Shown piece by piece: positions 31,852 to 41,484 of a stretch of 64,000 nt of DNA. The stretch is from an uncultured Bacteroidia bacterium (GTDB taxonomy: Bacteria > Bacteroidota > Bacteroidia > Bacteroidales > UBA932). Both the position numbers and the translations under genes were made by a program. Every line of letters starts with the position of its first letter. Within the stretch, counting starts at the first letter, position 1. The notes under the pieces were generated by a model that searched no databases, was not told the DNA's origin, and worked only from the letters and a program-made list of their open reading frames with translations. The stretch spans positions 124,001 through 188,000 of the forward strand of contig CACXNA010000001.1 in assembly GCA_902768985.1 (NCBI GenBank), in the 5' to 3' direction.

Positions 31852-33696
31852 ATGTGTGGTATTGTTGGATATGTGGGTGGCCGGCAGGCCTACCCGATTC
31901 TGATCAAAGGACTGACCCGGCTCGAGTACCGGGGATATGACAGCGCCGGCGTGGCGTTGATTAACGACAGCGGCGATCTGGTCGTCTACAAGACCAAGGG
32001 CAAGGTCAAGGACCTGGAGGCTGCGGCGGCGGACAAGAATGTGTCCGGCAGCACGGGCATCGCCCACACCCGCTGGGCGACGCACGGCGAGCCGAGCGAC
32101 GTCAATTCGCATCCCCATTATTCCGAGAATCATCAGCTCGCCCTGATCCACAACGGTATCATCGAGAACTACCAGTCCCTGAAGACGGAGCTCACCCGCA
32201 AGGGCTATCATTTCCAGTCCCAGACGGACACGGAGGTGGTCATCCAGCTCATCCAGTATATGATGGATTCGCGCAAGGTGTCTTTCGACAAGGCCGTGCC
32301 CATGGCGCTCAAGCATGTCGTCGGCGCCTACGCGCTCGTCATCATGGACAAGAACCAGCCGGACAAGCTGATCGCCGCCCGCAAGGGCAGCCCGCTCATC
32401 ATCGGCGTGGGAGAAGGGGAGTATTTCGTCGGTTCCGACGCGTCTCCGATCATCGAGTATACCAATAAGGTTGTGTACCTGGGTGAGGAGCAGATCGCTT
32501 TCATCCAGCGCGGCGAGGATCTCCGCATCACGGACCTGCGCAGCGTCGAGCAGACAGCCGAGGTCCGGGAGCTGGAACTGAGCCTGAGCGAGATCGAGAA
32601 GGGCGGCTTCCCGCATTTCATGCTGAAGGAGATTTTCGAGCAGCCGCGCACGCTGCGCGCTTCCATGCAGGGCCGCCTGCATCCCGAGCTCGGCGAGGTC
32701 AAGCTTTCCGGTGTCATCGACAACCGGGAGCGACTGCTGAACGCTCAGCGTTTCGTCATCTGCGCCTGCGGTACTTCCTGGCACGCCGGCCTGATCGGCA
32801 AGTATATGATCGAGGAGCTGACGCGCAAGCCTGTTGAGGTGGAGTACGCGTCCGAGTTCCGCTATCGCCGTCCGGTCATTTATCCGACGGACGTCGTGAT
32901 TGCCATTTCCCAGTCCGGCGAGACGGCCGACACGCTGGCCGCCGTGAACCTGGCCCGCGAGTCGGGCGCCTTCCTGTTCGGTATCTGCAACGTGGTGGGT
33001 TCTTCCATCGCCCGCGCCACGGACACCGGCTGCTATACGCACATCGGTCCGGAGATCGGTGTCGCTTCCACCAAGGCGTTCACCGCCCAGGTGACGACGC
33101 TCTTCTTGCTCGCGATGAGCCTGGCCGAGCAGCTCGGCACCGTCTCTGACGAACGTCGCGCCGCCCTGATCCGGGAGCTGCAGAACATTCCCGACAAGAT
33201 TGCCAAGATCCTCGAGCACGACCAGCAGATCGCCGACCTGGCGAAGGTCTTCACCTATACGCACAATTTCCTCTACCTGGGCCGCGGTTTCAATTATCCG
33301 GTCGCCCTGGAGGGTGCGCTGAAGCTGAAGGAAATCTCTTATATCCACGCCGAGGGCTACCCGGCCGCCGAGATGAAGCACGGCCCGATCGCCCTGATCG
33401 ATGAGGAGATGCCGGTGGTCGTGATCGCGCCGCGCCGCGGTAATTACGAGAAGATTCTTTCGAATATTCAGGAGGTTAAGGCCCGCAAGGGCCGCATCAT
33501 CAGCGTAGTCACGGAAGGGGATACCGACGTGAAGACCCTGTCCGACTGGTCCTTCGAGATCCCGGACACGGAGGAGTGCTTCGAGCCGATCCTTTCGATT
33601 GTTCCGCTCCAGCTGCTGGCCTACCACGTCGCCATCGCCAAGGGCCGCGACGTCGACCAGCCCCGCAACCTCGCGAAGTCTGTGACGGTGGAGTAA
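31852..33696 (+). CDS. glmS: glutamine-fructose-6-phosphate aminotransferase
   Basis: GlmS makes glucosamine-6-phosphate for peptidoglycan and lipopolysaccharide. Cys2 (MCGIVGYVGG) is the glutaminase nucleophile. TRWATHGEPS and the sugar-isomerase (SIS) domains with CGTSWHAG near residue 306 and SQSGETADT near residue 350 follow. The C-terminus LAKSVTVE is the conserved family end. At 614 residues it is full length. It is the last gene of the glutamine cluster and is followed by repeats and the toxin-antitoxin/restriction island. Confidence 0.97.
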   Translation: MCGIVGYVGGRQAYPILIKGLTRLEYRGYDSAGVALINDSGDLVVYKTKGKVKDLEAAAADKNVSGSTGIAHTRWATHGEPSDVNSHPHYSENHQLALIHNGIIENYQSLKTELTRKGYHFQSQTDTEVVIQLIQYMMDSRKVSFDKAVPMALKHVVGAYALVIMDKNQPDKLIAARKGSPLIIGVGEGEYFVGSDASPIIEYTNKVVYLGEEQIAFIQRGEDLRITDLRSVEQTAEVRELELSLSEIEKGGFPHFMLKEIFEQPRTLRASMQGRLHPELGEVKLSGVIDNRERLLNAQRFVICACGTSWHAGLIGKYMIEELTRKPVEVEYASEFRYRRPVIYPTDVVIAISQSGETADTLAAVNLARESGAFLFGICNVVGSSIARATDTGCYTHIGPEIGVASTKAFTAQVTTLFLLAMSLAEQLGTVSDERRAALIRELQNIPDKIAKILEHDQQIADLAKVFTYTHNFLYLGRGFNYPVALEGALKLKEISYIHAEGYPAAEMKHGPIALIDEEMPVVVIAPRRGNYEKILSNIQEVKARKGRIISVVTEGDTDVKTLSDWSFEIPDTEECFEPILSIVPLQLLAYHVAIAKGRDVDQPRNLAKSVTVE

Positions 33697-33706
33697 TCTC
33701 CCGCAT

Positions 33707-33752
33707 GTCATGCCCGACCTGTCATAGTCATTCCGGGTTTGACCCGGAATCT
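33707..33752 (+). repeat. hybrid of two dispersed repeats
   Basis: The first half of the GTCATGCCCGACCTG repeat seen at 9977 (33707-33720) runs into a full GTCATTCCGGG..CCCGGAATC repeat (33727-33752). Confidence 0.7.
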
Positions 33753-33791
33753 CGTCATTCGCCGGCCCCACAGTCGGCGAATTTCGTATTG

Positions 33792-33870
33792 TATCCTCAA
33801 AATGGGGTGCTGGTGAGGACAAAAGCCGGTTTTTCCGCCACTTATCCTCAAATTAGGCCCTTTCTGAGGA
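33792..33870. repeat. TCCTCA..TGAGGA doublet
   Basis: Arms lie at 33794-33819 and 33845-33870. The unit, including the TTTTTCCGCCACTTA linker, closely matches 11012-11090. Confidence 0.75.
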
Positions 33871-33888
33871 CGGCATCGGTCTATACTG

Positions 33889-34068
33889 GCGGAGCCGGCA
33901 GGGCTGCGGTCGTCCGGACAACAAAATGTCCGTCCTCCCGCACCCTGCCGGCTCCCGCCACACTACTACAGCGCCGGCCGACCCGCCGCACCCGGCCCAC
34001 GGCCCCCGACAGCACGGGCAAACGGCCACAGGCCCCCGCACGCCTCCCGCACCGGCCGGCGCGGAACT
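33889..34068 (+). repeat. GC-rich long repeat, left copy
   Basis: This copy aligns by eye, at roughly three bases in four, with the reverse complement of 41485-41668. Anchors include GGCAGGGCTG, GCACCCTGCCG, CCCACGGCCCCCGAC and GGCAAACGGCCACAGG. The two copies lie outside the toxin-antitoxin and restriction genes. Confidence 0.7.
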
Positions 34069-34082
34069 ATCCATCCTGTTTT

Positions 34083-34496
34083 TTAGATTACCCCTGCTTC
34101 CACCAGAAGAACAAGCATCTCTGTGGGCGTTACAACCTGGGGTTTATTTGGAAAGTGCTTTCTGTTGTTGGTTACTAAATAAGCATCTTCCACAGATAGA
34201 CAGATCTCATAGAAAACTTGATCTGTCGGATCCGGATGTTCTTCCGGGGAAGGTGTCCTTCCCGGGTCGATACCGTCTTCTTTGAATTTAGTCAGGATGT
34301 CCGACGCTATATCTGAGGGAATGTCCAGGACGGGCAAGTGGAGTATTTGATAGTATTCCTCGAGTATCTCTTCACATACTAGAGGTTGTATGATTCCGTC
34401 AAATACGAGTGAGAGAATCCTGGAAGTAGATGAATCGGGTTTGTGTGTTTTGGCTGCGGCGACTAATACATTGGTGTCAATAACTGCATATATCAT
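34083..34496 (-). CDS. PIN-domain toxin
   Basis: This 137-residue protein is a PIN-domain ribonuclease, the toxin of a type II toxin-antitoxin pair. The N-terminal YAVIDTNVLVAA holds the first metal-binding aspartate, and a conserved glutamate lies in VCEEILEEY near residue 43. A central DPTDQVFYE and the late VTNNRKHF segment complete the fold. It follows its antitoxin by three bases. The lower GC of the pair compared with the neighbours suggests transfer. Confidence 0.85.
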   Translation of the reverse strand: MIYAVIDTNVLVAAAKTHKPDSSTSRILSLVFDGIIQPLVCEEILEEYYQILHLPVLDIPSDIASDILTKFKEDGIDPGRTPSPEEHPDPTDQVFYEICLSVEDAYLVTNNRKHFPNKPQVVTPTEMLVLLVEAGVI

Positions 34497-34499
34497 GTT

Positions 34500-34805
34500 T
34501 TATTTCTTCTTTTTTCTATGCCTATAGGCGGCGATCAGTTCATCGATTTCTTCGTCTGTCCATTCGTGTGATTCCTCGGCGGACAGATGCTGTGACCGCT
34601 GAAGTGCATTCCTTGCTGCAATGGACCGTTGTTCAGATTCGCTGTTCTTCAGCGAAATAGGGAAGGGGATAGCTTGCTCGCGGACTACGGTCCTGGCAAA
34701 CAGGTTGAATGCGGCGTTTGTGCTCAGTCCGAACTCGTTGCAGAGCTTGTCGAATTGTTTTTTGATGTCCGAGTCAAGGCGGATGGATATAGCAGTTGTT
34801 GACAT
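34500..34805 (-). CDS. RelB/DinJ-like antitoxin
   Basis: This 101-residue protein has the ribbon-helix-helix start MSTTAISIRLDSDIKKQF, typical of RelB/DinJ antitoxins that bind their own promoter. The rest (LSTNAAFNLFARTVVREQAIPF) matches the same family, and the C-terminus is basic. It is the first gene of a two-gene operon with a PIN toxin rather than the usual RelE/YafQ type. A TATATTTG box lies 23 bases upstream of the ATG. Confidence 0.85.
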   Translation of the reverse strand: MSTTAISIRLDSDIKKQFDKLCNEFGLSTNAAFNLFARTVVREQAIPFPISLKNSESEQRSIAARNALQRSQHLSAEESHEWTDEEIDELIAAYRHRKKKK

Positions 34806-34827
34806 AATGTATATTATCTTTATGGTG

Positions 34828-34835
34828 CAAATATA
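34828..34835 (-). promoter_or_regulatory. -7 box for the antitoxin-toxin operon
   Basis: Minus-strand TATATTTG matches TAnnTTTG exactly. The ATG follows at 34805. The AT-rich sequence around it could also carry the autoregulatory operator; a TATCGCG/CGCGATA palindrome lies farther upstream at 34878-34894. Confidence 0.6.
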
Positions 34836-35618
34836 GTATAATGATATTAATTTACAATACTAATTAACGAAAATACCTATCGCGATTCGCGATAAATAAA
34901 TAATACTGAATAATTTGTGAAGGGAGCGGCTTCCCAGAGGGGGATAGCGCAAATGCTCCTGATTTCATTACCGGCCGACTTCACGACCGTACCTATGCAA
35001 AAATAATCATTATCCTTGAAAACTACACTGTAAACCATACCGGCAGTCGGCAGGGACCCGGCTCCGGAGGAACTTCGTTCCAGTCGCCTGCGGCGCCCTC
35101 CACTCCGGCCCTTCCCCCTGTCCAAGTCCGGTGGTGGACACGTCCTCCGGCGCCAGTCCCTGCCAGCTTTACCCGGCTGACAGAATGCTGTTGCCTTGGG
35201 ACAGGTGTACAAAGAATCGCCATTCTACGCGATATTTCTGGAAACCTGTATTAGGATGGGATTCCCGATCCGGTCGGCGCAGAAATATTAGTGTGATACG
35301 TAATACTCTGTTTTTTTTCTTAAATTTGCTACGCAATCCCAACAGGAAAGCATAGTTAACATACCGAAAGCGTTTAGCTTGATTCCGACCCAATCGAATC
35401 GCCAATTCAAAAGAAAGCGGAGTCTGAGTGAAGCGCTTGCGCTGGCTATAATATGGGTTTCGGCTCACACTATAGCAGTGCGAGCCGTTATTACTTTTGA
35501 CTCGTTTCTTTCGAGGGCTTTGGCGAGCCCGATTGGGTAGATGAGACTAAAAGGAGGCTCGCACTTTCGCGTTTAATAGCACTAAAATGCCATCGAGCCC
35601 GGCGTTTTTTCCGGCAGG
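34836..35618. other. intergenic region between toxin-antitoxin and type III restriction genes
   Basis: These 783 bases hold no gene I can support. A minus-strand frame at 34877-35212 has no recognised domain and overlaps repeat DNA. Contents are a palindrome TATCGCGATTCGCGATA (34878-34894), a GC-rich repeat from about 35040, a palindromic element (35201-35249) and a hairpin (35461-35487, CGGCTC..GAGCCG) upstream of the restriction gene. Confidence 0.6.
35201..35249 (+). repeat. ACAGGTGT palindromic element, left copy
   Basis: It shares a 23-base identical core (AATCGCCATTCTACGCG then ATATTT, from 35215) with 41681-41729 in the same orientation. The core itself has ATCGC/GCGAT arms. The two copies bracket the restriction-modification genes. 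Confidence 0.75.
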
Positions 35619-38600
35619 ATGGAGCAAAGTCCAATACTGAACAACCCCTACGAGGAGCCTCGTTTCCATTACGACGCATACTCCAACGGGAACCTCGACT
35701 ATAGCAAAGTGCTGGAAGGTAGACGGCCGTACACGTCAAACCTCTCGGTAACGCCTTCTGGCCAGCAGAATCCCGAAATCTTCGGAGCATCCGAACTGGA
35801 TGACGGTTCAGATCCCAATGCCCGTTTCATCAACCATATCCGTGAAGTTGTTGGAGAATGGCGTAATAAATCTTATGCTGGTGCCACTCGCGTGACAAGG
35901 GAACTGCTGAATTTCTGGTTCAATAATCCGGAGCGTGCTTTCCGCCACCGCCTTTTTTTCTGCCAGCGTGAGGCCGTGGAAACAGCAGTTTATCTCAATG
36001 AGATTGCCGACCGTGACCCTAATATTGGCCGTAGCATTCTGAACGATCTGGAAGACCGCCGCAATACTGTTTCCCCGGATTACGACTTTGTTCTGCCCAG
36101 AACCGCCTTTAAGATGGCAACCGGAACCGGTAAGACCGTTGTGATGGCGATGTTCATCTTGTACAACTATCTCAACAAGAAAGAATACCCCACGGATACC
36201 CGTTTTGCCGACCATTTTCTGCTGGTGGCTCCTGGTATTACCATCCGTGACCGCCTGGGCGTCCTTTTCATTGATGATACCAACAAATGGGTCACAGACA
36301 AAGAGGACTATTATCACGTTCGCCAACTCATTCCGCCGGTATACGAACATCAACTGGGTGGATTGAATTCTGCCATTACCATTACCAACTACCACCAGTT
36401 CGAGCCCAAGGTTTTCTCCGGGAAGAAGGCAAGCCCGTTGGATGGTAAGTTGGTCTACAAAGATGGAGAGATGGTGAAACAGACCGATAAGGAAGAGTTT
36501 TCAACTGTTCTTTCCCGAGTCGTAGGCCGCAATATGAAGGGCAAGCGAATCCTGGTCATCAACGATGAAGCGCACCACTGCTATCTGCCAAAAGCCACAT
36601 CCGGCAGGACTGCTAATGATGAAGAGACGCAGGAGGGGAAGGAGGAGAACGAGAAGGCTATGGTCTGGTACGAGGGGCTCCGTCAGATGAAGCTGAACGG
36701 CTACCGTATCCAGCACGTCTATGACCTTTCCGCCACGCCTTACTACCTCAAGGGCTCCGGTTATCCGGAGTATTCCATCTTCCCCTGGGTGGTCAGTGAT
36801 TTTGGCTTGGTGGATGCTATCGAGAGCGGTCTGGTGAAGATCCCGTTCCTCCCGACCTTCGATGATACTCAGGATCTCGATGAACCCAAGCTCCGGAACA
36901 TCTACGAGCATATCCGCAAGGACCTCCCGAAGAAAGGCGTTCGCGGTGCCCGCAAGGCTGCGAAGGAAGAAGCGGAACGTACCGGTGAAGAAGTACAAAA
37001 AGTCGGAGAACAGGCTCCTAACCTTCCGACTCTCCTGAATAGCGCCTTGTCACAGTTCGTCAAGGACTATGAAGATTACGATAACGGTATGCGCCAGGCA
37101 GGTGAAGCCGGTGTGGATGTCTTTACTACGCCGCCGGTATTCATCGTGGTCTGCAACAATACCACCGTCTCGAAGGAGGTCTACAAGTACATCGCTGGTT
37201 ACGAAAGTGTGGATCAGAATGGCAATACCATTTACGTAGAGGGCCATTTTCCCATCTTCTCTAACTACCAGAATAACCTTCCGCTGAAGAAACAGCCCAC
37301 ACTTCTGATAGACAGCACGGCCATAGATGAAGCAGCCGCCACAATCGACGATGACTTCAAGGCTGTATTCAAAGACGAAATTGAGCAGTTCAAGCGCGAA
37401 TATGCCCAGATACACGGTGCCGGCAGTGCGGATAACCTTTCCGATGGTGACATCCTTCGCGAAGTGGTAAACAGCGTGGGCAAGCCTGGTACTCTGGGTG
37501 CACATATCCGTTGTGTTGTTTCGGTCTCTATGCTGACTGAAGGATGGGATGCCAACACTGTCACTCACGTCTGCGGTGTCCGAGCTTTCGGCTCCCAGCT
37601 CCTTTGCGAGCAGGTTGCAGGACGTGCCCTTCGCCGTCGCAGTTACGAACTGGTGGCTTATGATTCCCAGACCGGGGAAGAACTGGATAACAAGGAACTC
37701 AAGCGTCTTCGCAATAAGAAAGACGTCGTTGTCTATAAGTTCCCTCCGGAATATGCTCACATCATTGGCGTTCCGTTCAAGACCTTCAAGGGTGGTACTG
37801 CAGCACTGCCACGTCCGCCCAAGCCTCAGACCATAATCAAGGCTCTGCCGGAGAGAAAGGACTTCGAGATTCGTTTCCCGAATATCACAGGCTACCGGGT
37901 AGAGACAAAGGACGGTAAGATTGAAGCCGATTACACGGGTCTTCCCAAGTTCCGCCTCAACCTTACAGAAATCCCCACCAGGACCATTATGATGACGGCC
38001 GTCACTGATGAGCAGATTGAAATGGAAATGGACTACCGTGATGTTCGCGATGCCCAGGTGGTATACAAACTGACGAAGGAACTCATTTCCCGCAAATATA
38101 ATGACCCTAAGACGGGCCGTATGTTCCAGTTCTTCACGCAGCTGAAGGACATTGTTACCGAATGGTACGACACGCAGATTGAAGTACTGGGTGGCGATGG
38201 AACGGAGGAGCAGCGCCGTCTGGTCCTCAACTGGGACATCAACAAGGTGGTGTCCAGTATCTATGAGGGAATCCGCATGGCGGGTGCTTCATCGGAACGC
38301 ATTTCTGCCATCCTCAACTACTACAATCCGGAGGGAACCACTGCGCATGTTCGCGGTGCTACAACAAAACCGGTGTATGCAACCGTCAAGAGCCACGTCA
38401 ACCACGTTGTGGCCGATACCGCCAGTTGGGAGCAGATTGCTGCCAAGACGCTAGAGGAACTCCCTCAGGTCAAATACTATGTCAAGAATCATTTCCTGGA
38501 CTTCAAGATACCTTATTCCGACGGAGCCGTAGAACACGACTATGTGCCGGATTTCATTGCTGTCTGTCAGACCAAGGACGGCGACGGAGTGAATCTCATA

Positions 38601-38783
38601 ATCGAGATTTCCGGCTTCTCCAATGACCGTTCCGGCAATAAGGACATCAAGCGTCATTACACGCTGGATTACTGGATTCCCGCCACCAACAACCTGGAGA
38701 AGTATGGCCGCTGGGACTTCATTGAAATCGAGGATATTGATAACATAAAGGCTACATTAATCAGCAAAATCAACGAATTATGA
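35619..38783 (+). CDS. type III restriction enzyme, Res subunit
   Basis: Res subunits cut DNA with ATP-dependent translocation when paired with a Mod protein. The 1054-residue protein opens with ILNNPYEEPRFHYD, typical of a large Res subfamily. Helicase motifs follow: Walker A MATGTGKTVVM near residue 170, NDEAHHCY near residue 310, and the late SMLTEGWDANTVTH..QVAGRALRRR. The C-terminal VPDF..LIIEISG looks like a PD-(D/E)xK nuclease core. It overlaps the Mod gene by four bases (ATGA). GC is visibly lower than in the neighbouring housekeeping genes. Confidence 0.92.
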   Translation: MEQSPILNNPYEEPRFHYDAYSNGNLDYSKVLEGRRPYTSNLSVTPSGQQNPEIFGASELDDGSDPNARFINHIREVVGEWRNKSYAGATRVTRELLNFWFNNPERAFRHRLFFCQREAVETAVYLNEIADRDPNIGRSILNDLEDRRNTVSPDYDFVLPRTAFKMATGTGKTVVMAMFILYNYLNKKEYPTDTRFADHFLLVAPGITIRDRLGVLFIDDTNKWVTDKEDYYHVRQLIPPVYEHQLGGLNSAITITNYHQFEPKVFSGKKASPLDGKLVYKDGEMVKQTDKEEFSTVLSRVVGRNMKGKRILVINDEAHHCYLPKATSGRTANDEETQEGKEENEKAMVWYEGLRQMKLNGYRIQHVYDLSATPYYLKGSGYPEYSIFPWVVSDFGLVDAIESGLVKIPFLPTFDDTQDLDEPKLRNIYEHIRKDLPKKGVRGARKAAKEEAERTGEEVQKVGEQAPNLPTLLNSALSQFVKDYEDYDNGMRQAGEAGVDVFTTPPVFIVVCNNTTVSKEVYKYIAGYESVDQNGNTIYVEGHFPIFSNYQNNLPLKKQPTLLIDSTAIDEAAATIDDDFKAVFKDEIEQFKREYAQIHGAGSADNLSDGDILREVVNSVGKPGTLGAHIRCVVSVSMLTEGWDANTVTHVCGVRAFGSQLLCEQVAGRALRRRSYELVAYDSQTGEELDNKELKRLRNKKDVVVYKFPPEYAHIIGVPFKTFKGGTAALPRPPKPQTIIKALPERKDFEIRFPNITGYRVETKDGKIEADYTGLPKFRLNLTEIPTRTIMMTAVTDEQIEMEMDYRDVRDAQVVYKLTKELISRKYNDPKTGRMFQFFTQLKDIVTEWYDTQIEVLGGDGTEEQRRLVLNWDINKVVSSIYEGIRMAGASSERISAILNYYNPEGTTAHVRGATTKPVYATVKSHVNHVVADTASWEQIAAKTLEELPQVKYYVKNHFLDFKIPYSDGAVEHDYVPDFIAVCQTKDGDGVNLIIEISGFSNDRSGNKDIKRHYTLDYWIPATNNLEKYGRWDFIEIEDIDNIKATLISKINEL

Positions 38784-41380
38784 GCACCATAGACAAACCC
38801 GTAAACGCAATTGTCCATACCGGAGAAAAGAGGGCAACCCTCCCGACAACTGAACTTGCCGGTGAGGAAACCGAGGTTGTGGCCCACGGCCCCAGGGAAG
38901 CCGCCTACCGGACTTTCAAACACGACTTTGTCCGTGGACGTGATCCGGAACTATACTGGCTTCGGAAATACGACAATGATGATGAGGAGACGCAGGCTCC
39001 GGACCTGAAGGTGGACATCCGCAGCCTTTATGTGCATGAAGACATTCGTCCGGAGATGCTCATCAAGGGGTTGTACCGGATTAAGGAAGACAATAACTCT
39101 GGGATGATGTCGTTATTCGGTTCTGACATTCCCAACACTATTGTTGAGGATGAACTGGAAAGGGTTACGGAGTACTATAAGCACAATGCTGACTGGAAGA
39201 ACCGCCTTATTCAAGGCGACAGCTTACTGGTGATGAATTCGCTTCTCAAACGTGAGAGCATGGCAGGCAAAGTGCAGTGCGTATACATTGACCCTCCATA
39301 TGGCATTAAGTACGGGAGCAATTGGCAGATGAAACTTAACAACCGCGATGTGAAGGATAATGACCAGAATGTTTCTGGTGAGCCTGAAATGATTAAGGCT
39401 TTCCGCGACACTTGGGAATTGGGCATCCATTCGTATCTGACATATCTCCGCGATCGTTTGATTATTTCTCGTGAATTGCTTACCCAAAGCGGCTCGTGCT
39501 TTGTACAGATTTCAGATGAAAATGTTCATCTCGTCCGTAATCTAATGGATGAGGTGTTTGGCAGCGAAAACTTTGTTAGCCAAATCATATACACAAAAAC
39601 TTCTGGTTTTACGGCAAACACAATAGGTAATGTCGCTGACTATATCCTTTGGTATGCAAAAGATATTCAGAGCATTAAAATGAGGAAACTATTCGTAGAA
39701 AAAGACCCATTATCAGATCCTCATTATTCTTATCTACAGCTTGGAGACGGTACTTTGATGCCAATAAAAGAATGGGAGAAACGGAATAACATGGCTTTTG
39801 CATATAAAAGCAGGCCGAAAGGATGCAAGGTTGTTCGTTTCGGAGATATGACATCACAAGGCGGTGCAAGTGTTCCTCAACCTTTTGAATTCAATGGCAA
39901 GATTTATAATCCTCCCCACGATCGCCATTGGACGGTAAACTGGCCAGATGGCGTAAATCGCTTAAAGGAGCTCGGACGTATCTATGAGTCTTCTAATAGT
40001 TTGAACTATATTCGCTATTTCGAAGATTTTCCCATGATGGAGTTGAATAATATCTGGGATGATGTAATGGGAATTCAAAGCCGCAAAGACCCCAAAGTAT
40101 ACGTTGTTCAGACTTCAACCAAAACTATTCAGCGGTGTATACTAATGACTACTGACCCTGGAGATTTGGTTCTTGACCCCACGTGCGGTAGTGGTACAAC
40201 AGCTTATGTAGCGGAGCAGTGGGGACGTCGATGGATAACTATTGATACAAGTCGTATAGCGCTGAATATTGCCAAAAAGAGATTAACTACTGCTATCTTC
40301 CCGTATTACGAGTTATTTGGCGAGGATATTCGTCAAGGCTTTAGGTACAATCGAGTCCCTCATATTTCTCCAAAGGCTTTGTCCAGTAATGAGCAATTTG
40401 ACGAAGAGGTCCTTTATGATTCTCCAGAAGAAAATAAGAAAAAAATACGCGTCAGTGGCCCATTCACTGTCGAGACTCTCCAGAGTTTCAATGTGACTAG
40501 TCCTGAAGAAGTCAACCATAGCACCGACGAGGCTGAAGAGAATCGTTTATTCCAGGAGCGTATTTTTAGCCATTTGCAGACCAGTGGTATCCGTAATGGT
40601 GATAAATCCCAGCAAGCTATCTTCCACGGCGTTGAGGCTGTTTCCGACCCGTTCTTGAATGCAAAAGGTTACTACAACGACGCTGAAGGCAGAGAACGTC
40701 TTGTGTATTTCCATATTGGTCCCAAGTTCGGCTCTGTGTCCAAACGCGCTGTTAATGAGGCTGTACGCACATTCCGTGACACGCGTCTACATGAAGGTGC
40801 TTCTTGGCTCGTTCTGCTGGGCTTCTCCTTCCAGGACAGCATTGAAGACAAGGATTATAATCTGGGCCAGTTCACCGTTTCCAAGGTTCGTATGCATGAT
40901 GACTTGATGCAGGACGGCCTCCTCAAGAAAGACAAAGGCGCCGGCTCCTTCATTACCATCGGCGAACCTGATATCGCTCTTGTTGTTGATTCTCCCAATA
41001 CATGCCACGTTGAAATTCGTGGTCTTGATATTTACGACCCGATTAAAGACGATGTCAACGCTCGTAGCGTCTCTGATATTGCATACTGGGAGATTGATGA
41101 TGATTACGATGGCCGCCAGTTTATTGTGAAGAGCTTACATTTCTGCGGCGGTGATAAGAAGGAATTTGAGGCCTGGAAGAAAGGCCTAAGTTCAGTAGCC
41201 AAGTTGACTACGAAGAAGAATGCTGAACATACTCTACGCCTCGAACTAGATGATGACGTATGGGATACACTATATGGTTTCGAATCGGAGCCTTTGCAGT
41301 ATCGTGCTGGGCATAAAATTGCGGTCCGCGTCATCTCCCAGTTCGGTGAGGAATCCTCAAAAGTAATAGAGCAGAAATAA
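38780..41380 (+). CDS. type III DNA-methyltransferase, Mod subunit
   Basis: This 866-residue protein is an adenine-type N-methyltransferase of beta order: catalytic motif YIDPPYGIKYG near residue 172 precedes the SAM-binding LDPTCGSGTTAY near residue 467. The segment between them, the target-recognition region, is clearly more AT-rich than the flanks. A C-terminal domain of about 250 residues extends beyond the usual Mod length. It gives the Res partner its sequence specificity; the target site cannot be read from sequence. No short tandem repeats suggesting phase variation were seen. Confidence 0.92.
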   Translation: MSTIDKPVNAIVHTGEKRATLPTTELAGEETEVVAHGPREAAYRTFKHDFVRGRDPELYWLRKYDNDDEETQAPDLKVDIRSLYVHEDIRPEMLIKGLYRIKEDNNSGMMSLFGSDIPNTIVEDELERVTEYYKHNADWKNRLIQGDSLLVMNSLLKRESMAGKVQCVYIDPPYGIKYGSNWQMKLNNRDVKDNDQNVSGEPEMIKAFRDTWELGIHSYLTYLRDRLIISRELLTQSGSCFVQISDENVHLVRNLMDEVFGSENFVSQIIYTKTSGFTANTIGNVADYILWYAKDIQSIKMRKLFVEKDPLSDPHYSYLQLGDGTLMPIKEWEKRNNMAFAYKSRPKGCKVVRFGDMTSQGGASVPQPFEFNGKIYNPPHDRHWTVNWPDGVNRLKELGRIYESSNSLNYIRYFEDFPMMELNNIWDDVMGIQSRKDPKVYVVQTSTKTIQRCILMTTDPGDLVLDPTCGSGTTAYVAEQWGRRWITIDTSRIALNIAKKRLTTAIFPYYELFGEDIRQGFRYNRVPHISPKALSSNEQFDEEVLYDSPEENKKKIRVSGPFTVETLQSFNVTSPEEVNHSTDEAEENRLFQERIFSHLQTSGIRNGDKSQQAIFHGVEAVSDPFLNAKGYYNDAEGRERLVYFHIGPKFGSVSKRAVNEAVRTFRDTRLHEGASWLVLLGFSFQDSIEDKDYNLGQFTVSKVRMHDDLMQDGLLKKDKGAGSFITIGEPDIALVVDSPNTCHVEIRGLDIYDPIKDDVNARSVSDIAYWEIDDDYDGRQFIVKSLHFCGGDKKEFEAWKKGLSSVAKLTTKKNAEHTLRLELDDDVWDTLYGFESEPLQYRAGHKIAVRVISQFGEESSKVIEQK

Positions 41381-41484
41381 ACGATTCTTAGATACCTGAT
41401 TAGTGAGATTCCTTTATACCAAAGTGGCAAGTTACTGTCGCTCGACAAGATAATCTATTAATGTATGTTTTCGTGATGTTTGCG

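Larger units (their letters stand above)
33697..34082. other. repeat-rich intergenic region after glmS
   Basis: No gene is seen. The stretch is a chain of repeats: a hybrid GTCATGCCCGACCT/GTCATTCCGGG element (33707-33752), the TCCTCA doublet (33792-33870), and one copy of a roughly 180-base GC-rich repeat (33889-34068) that reappears inverted at 41485-41668. It marks the left edge of the lower-GC island. Confidence 0.75.

Noticed and set aside
34877-35212. Minus-strand frame with a possible small protein (MVYSVVFKDNDYFCIG)
   Set aside because: The first half runs through repeat DNA, there is no recognised domain and no promoter; too weak to call a gene.
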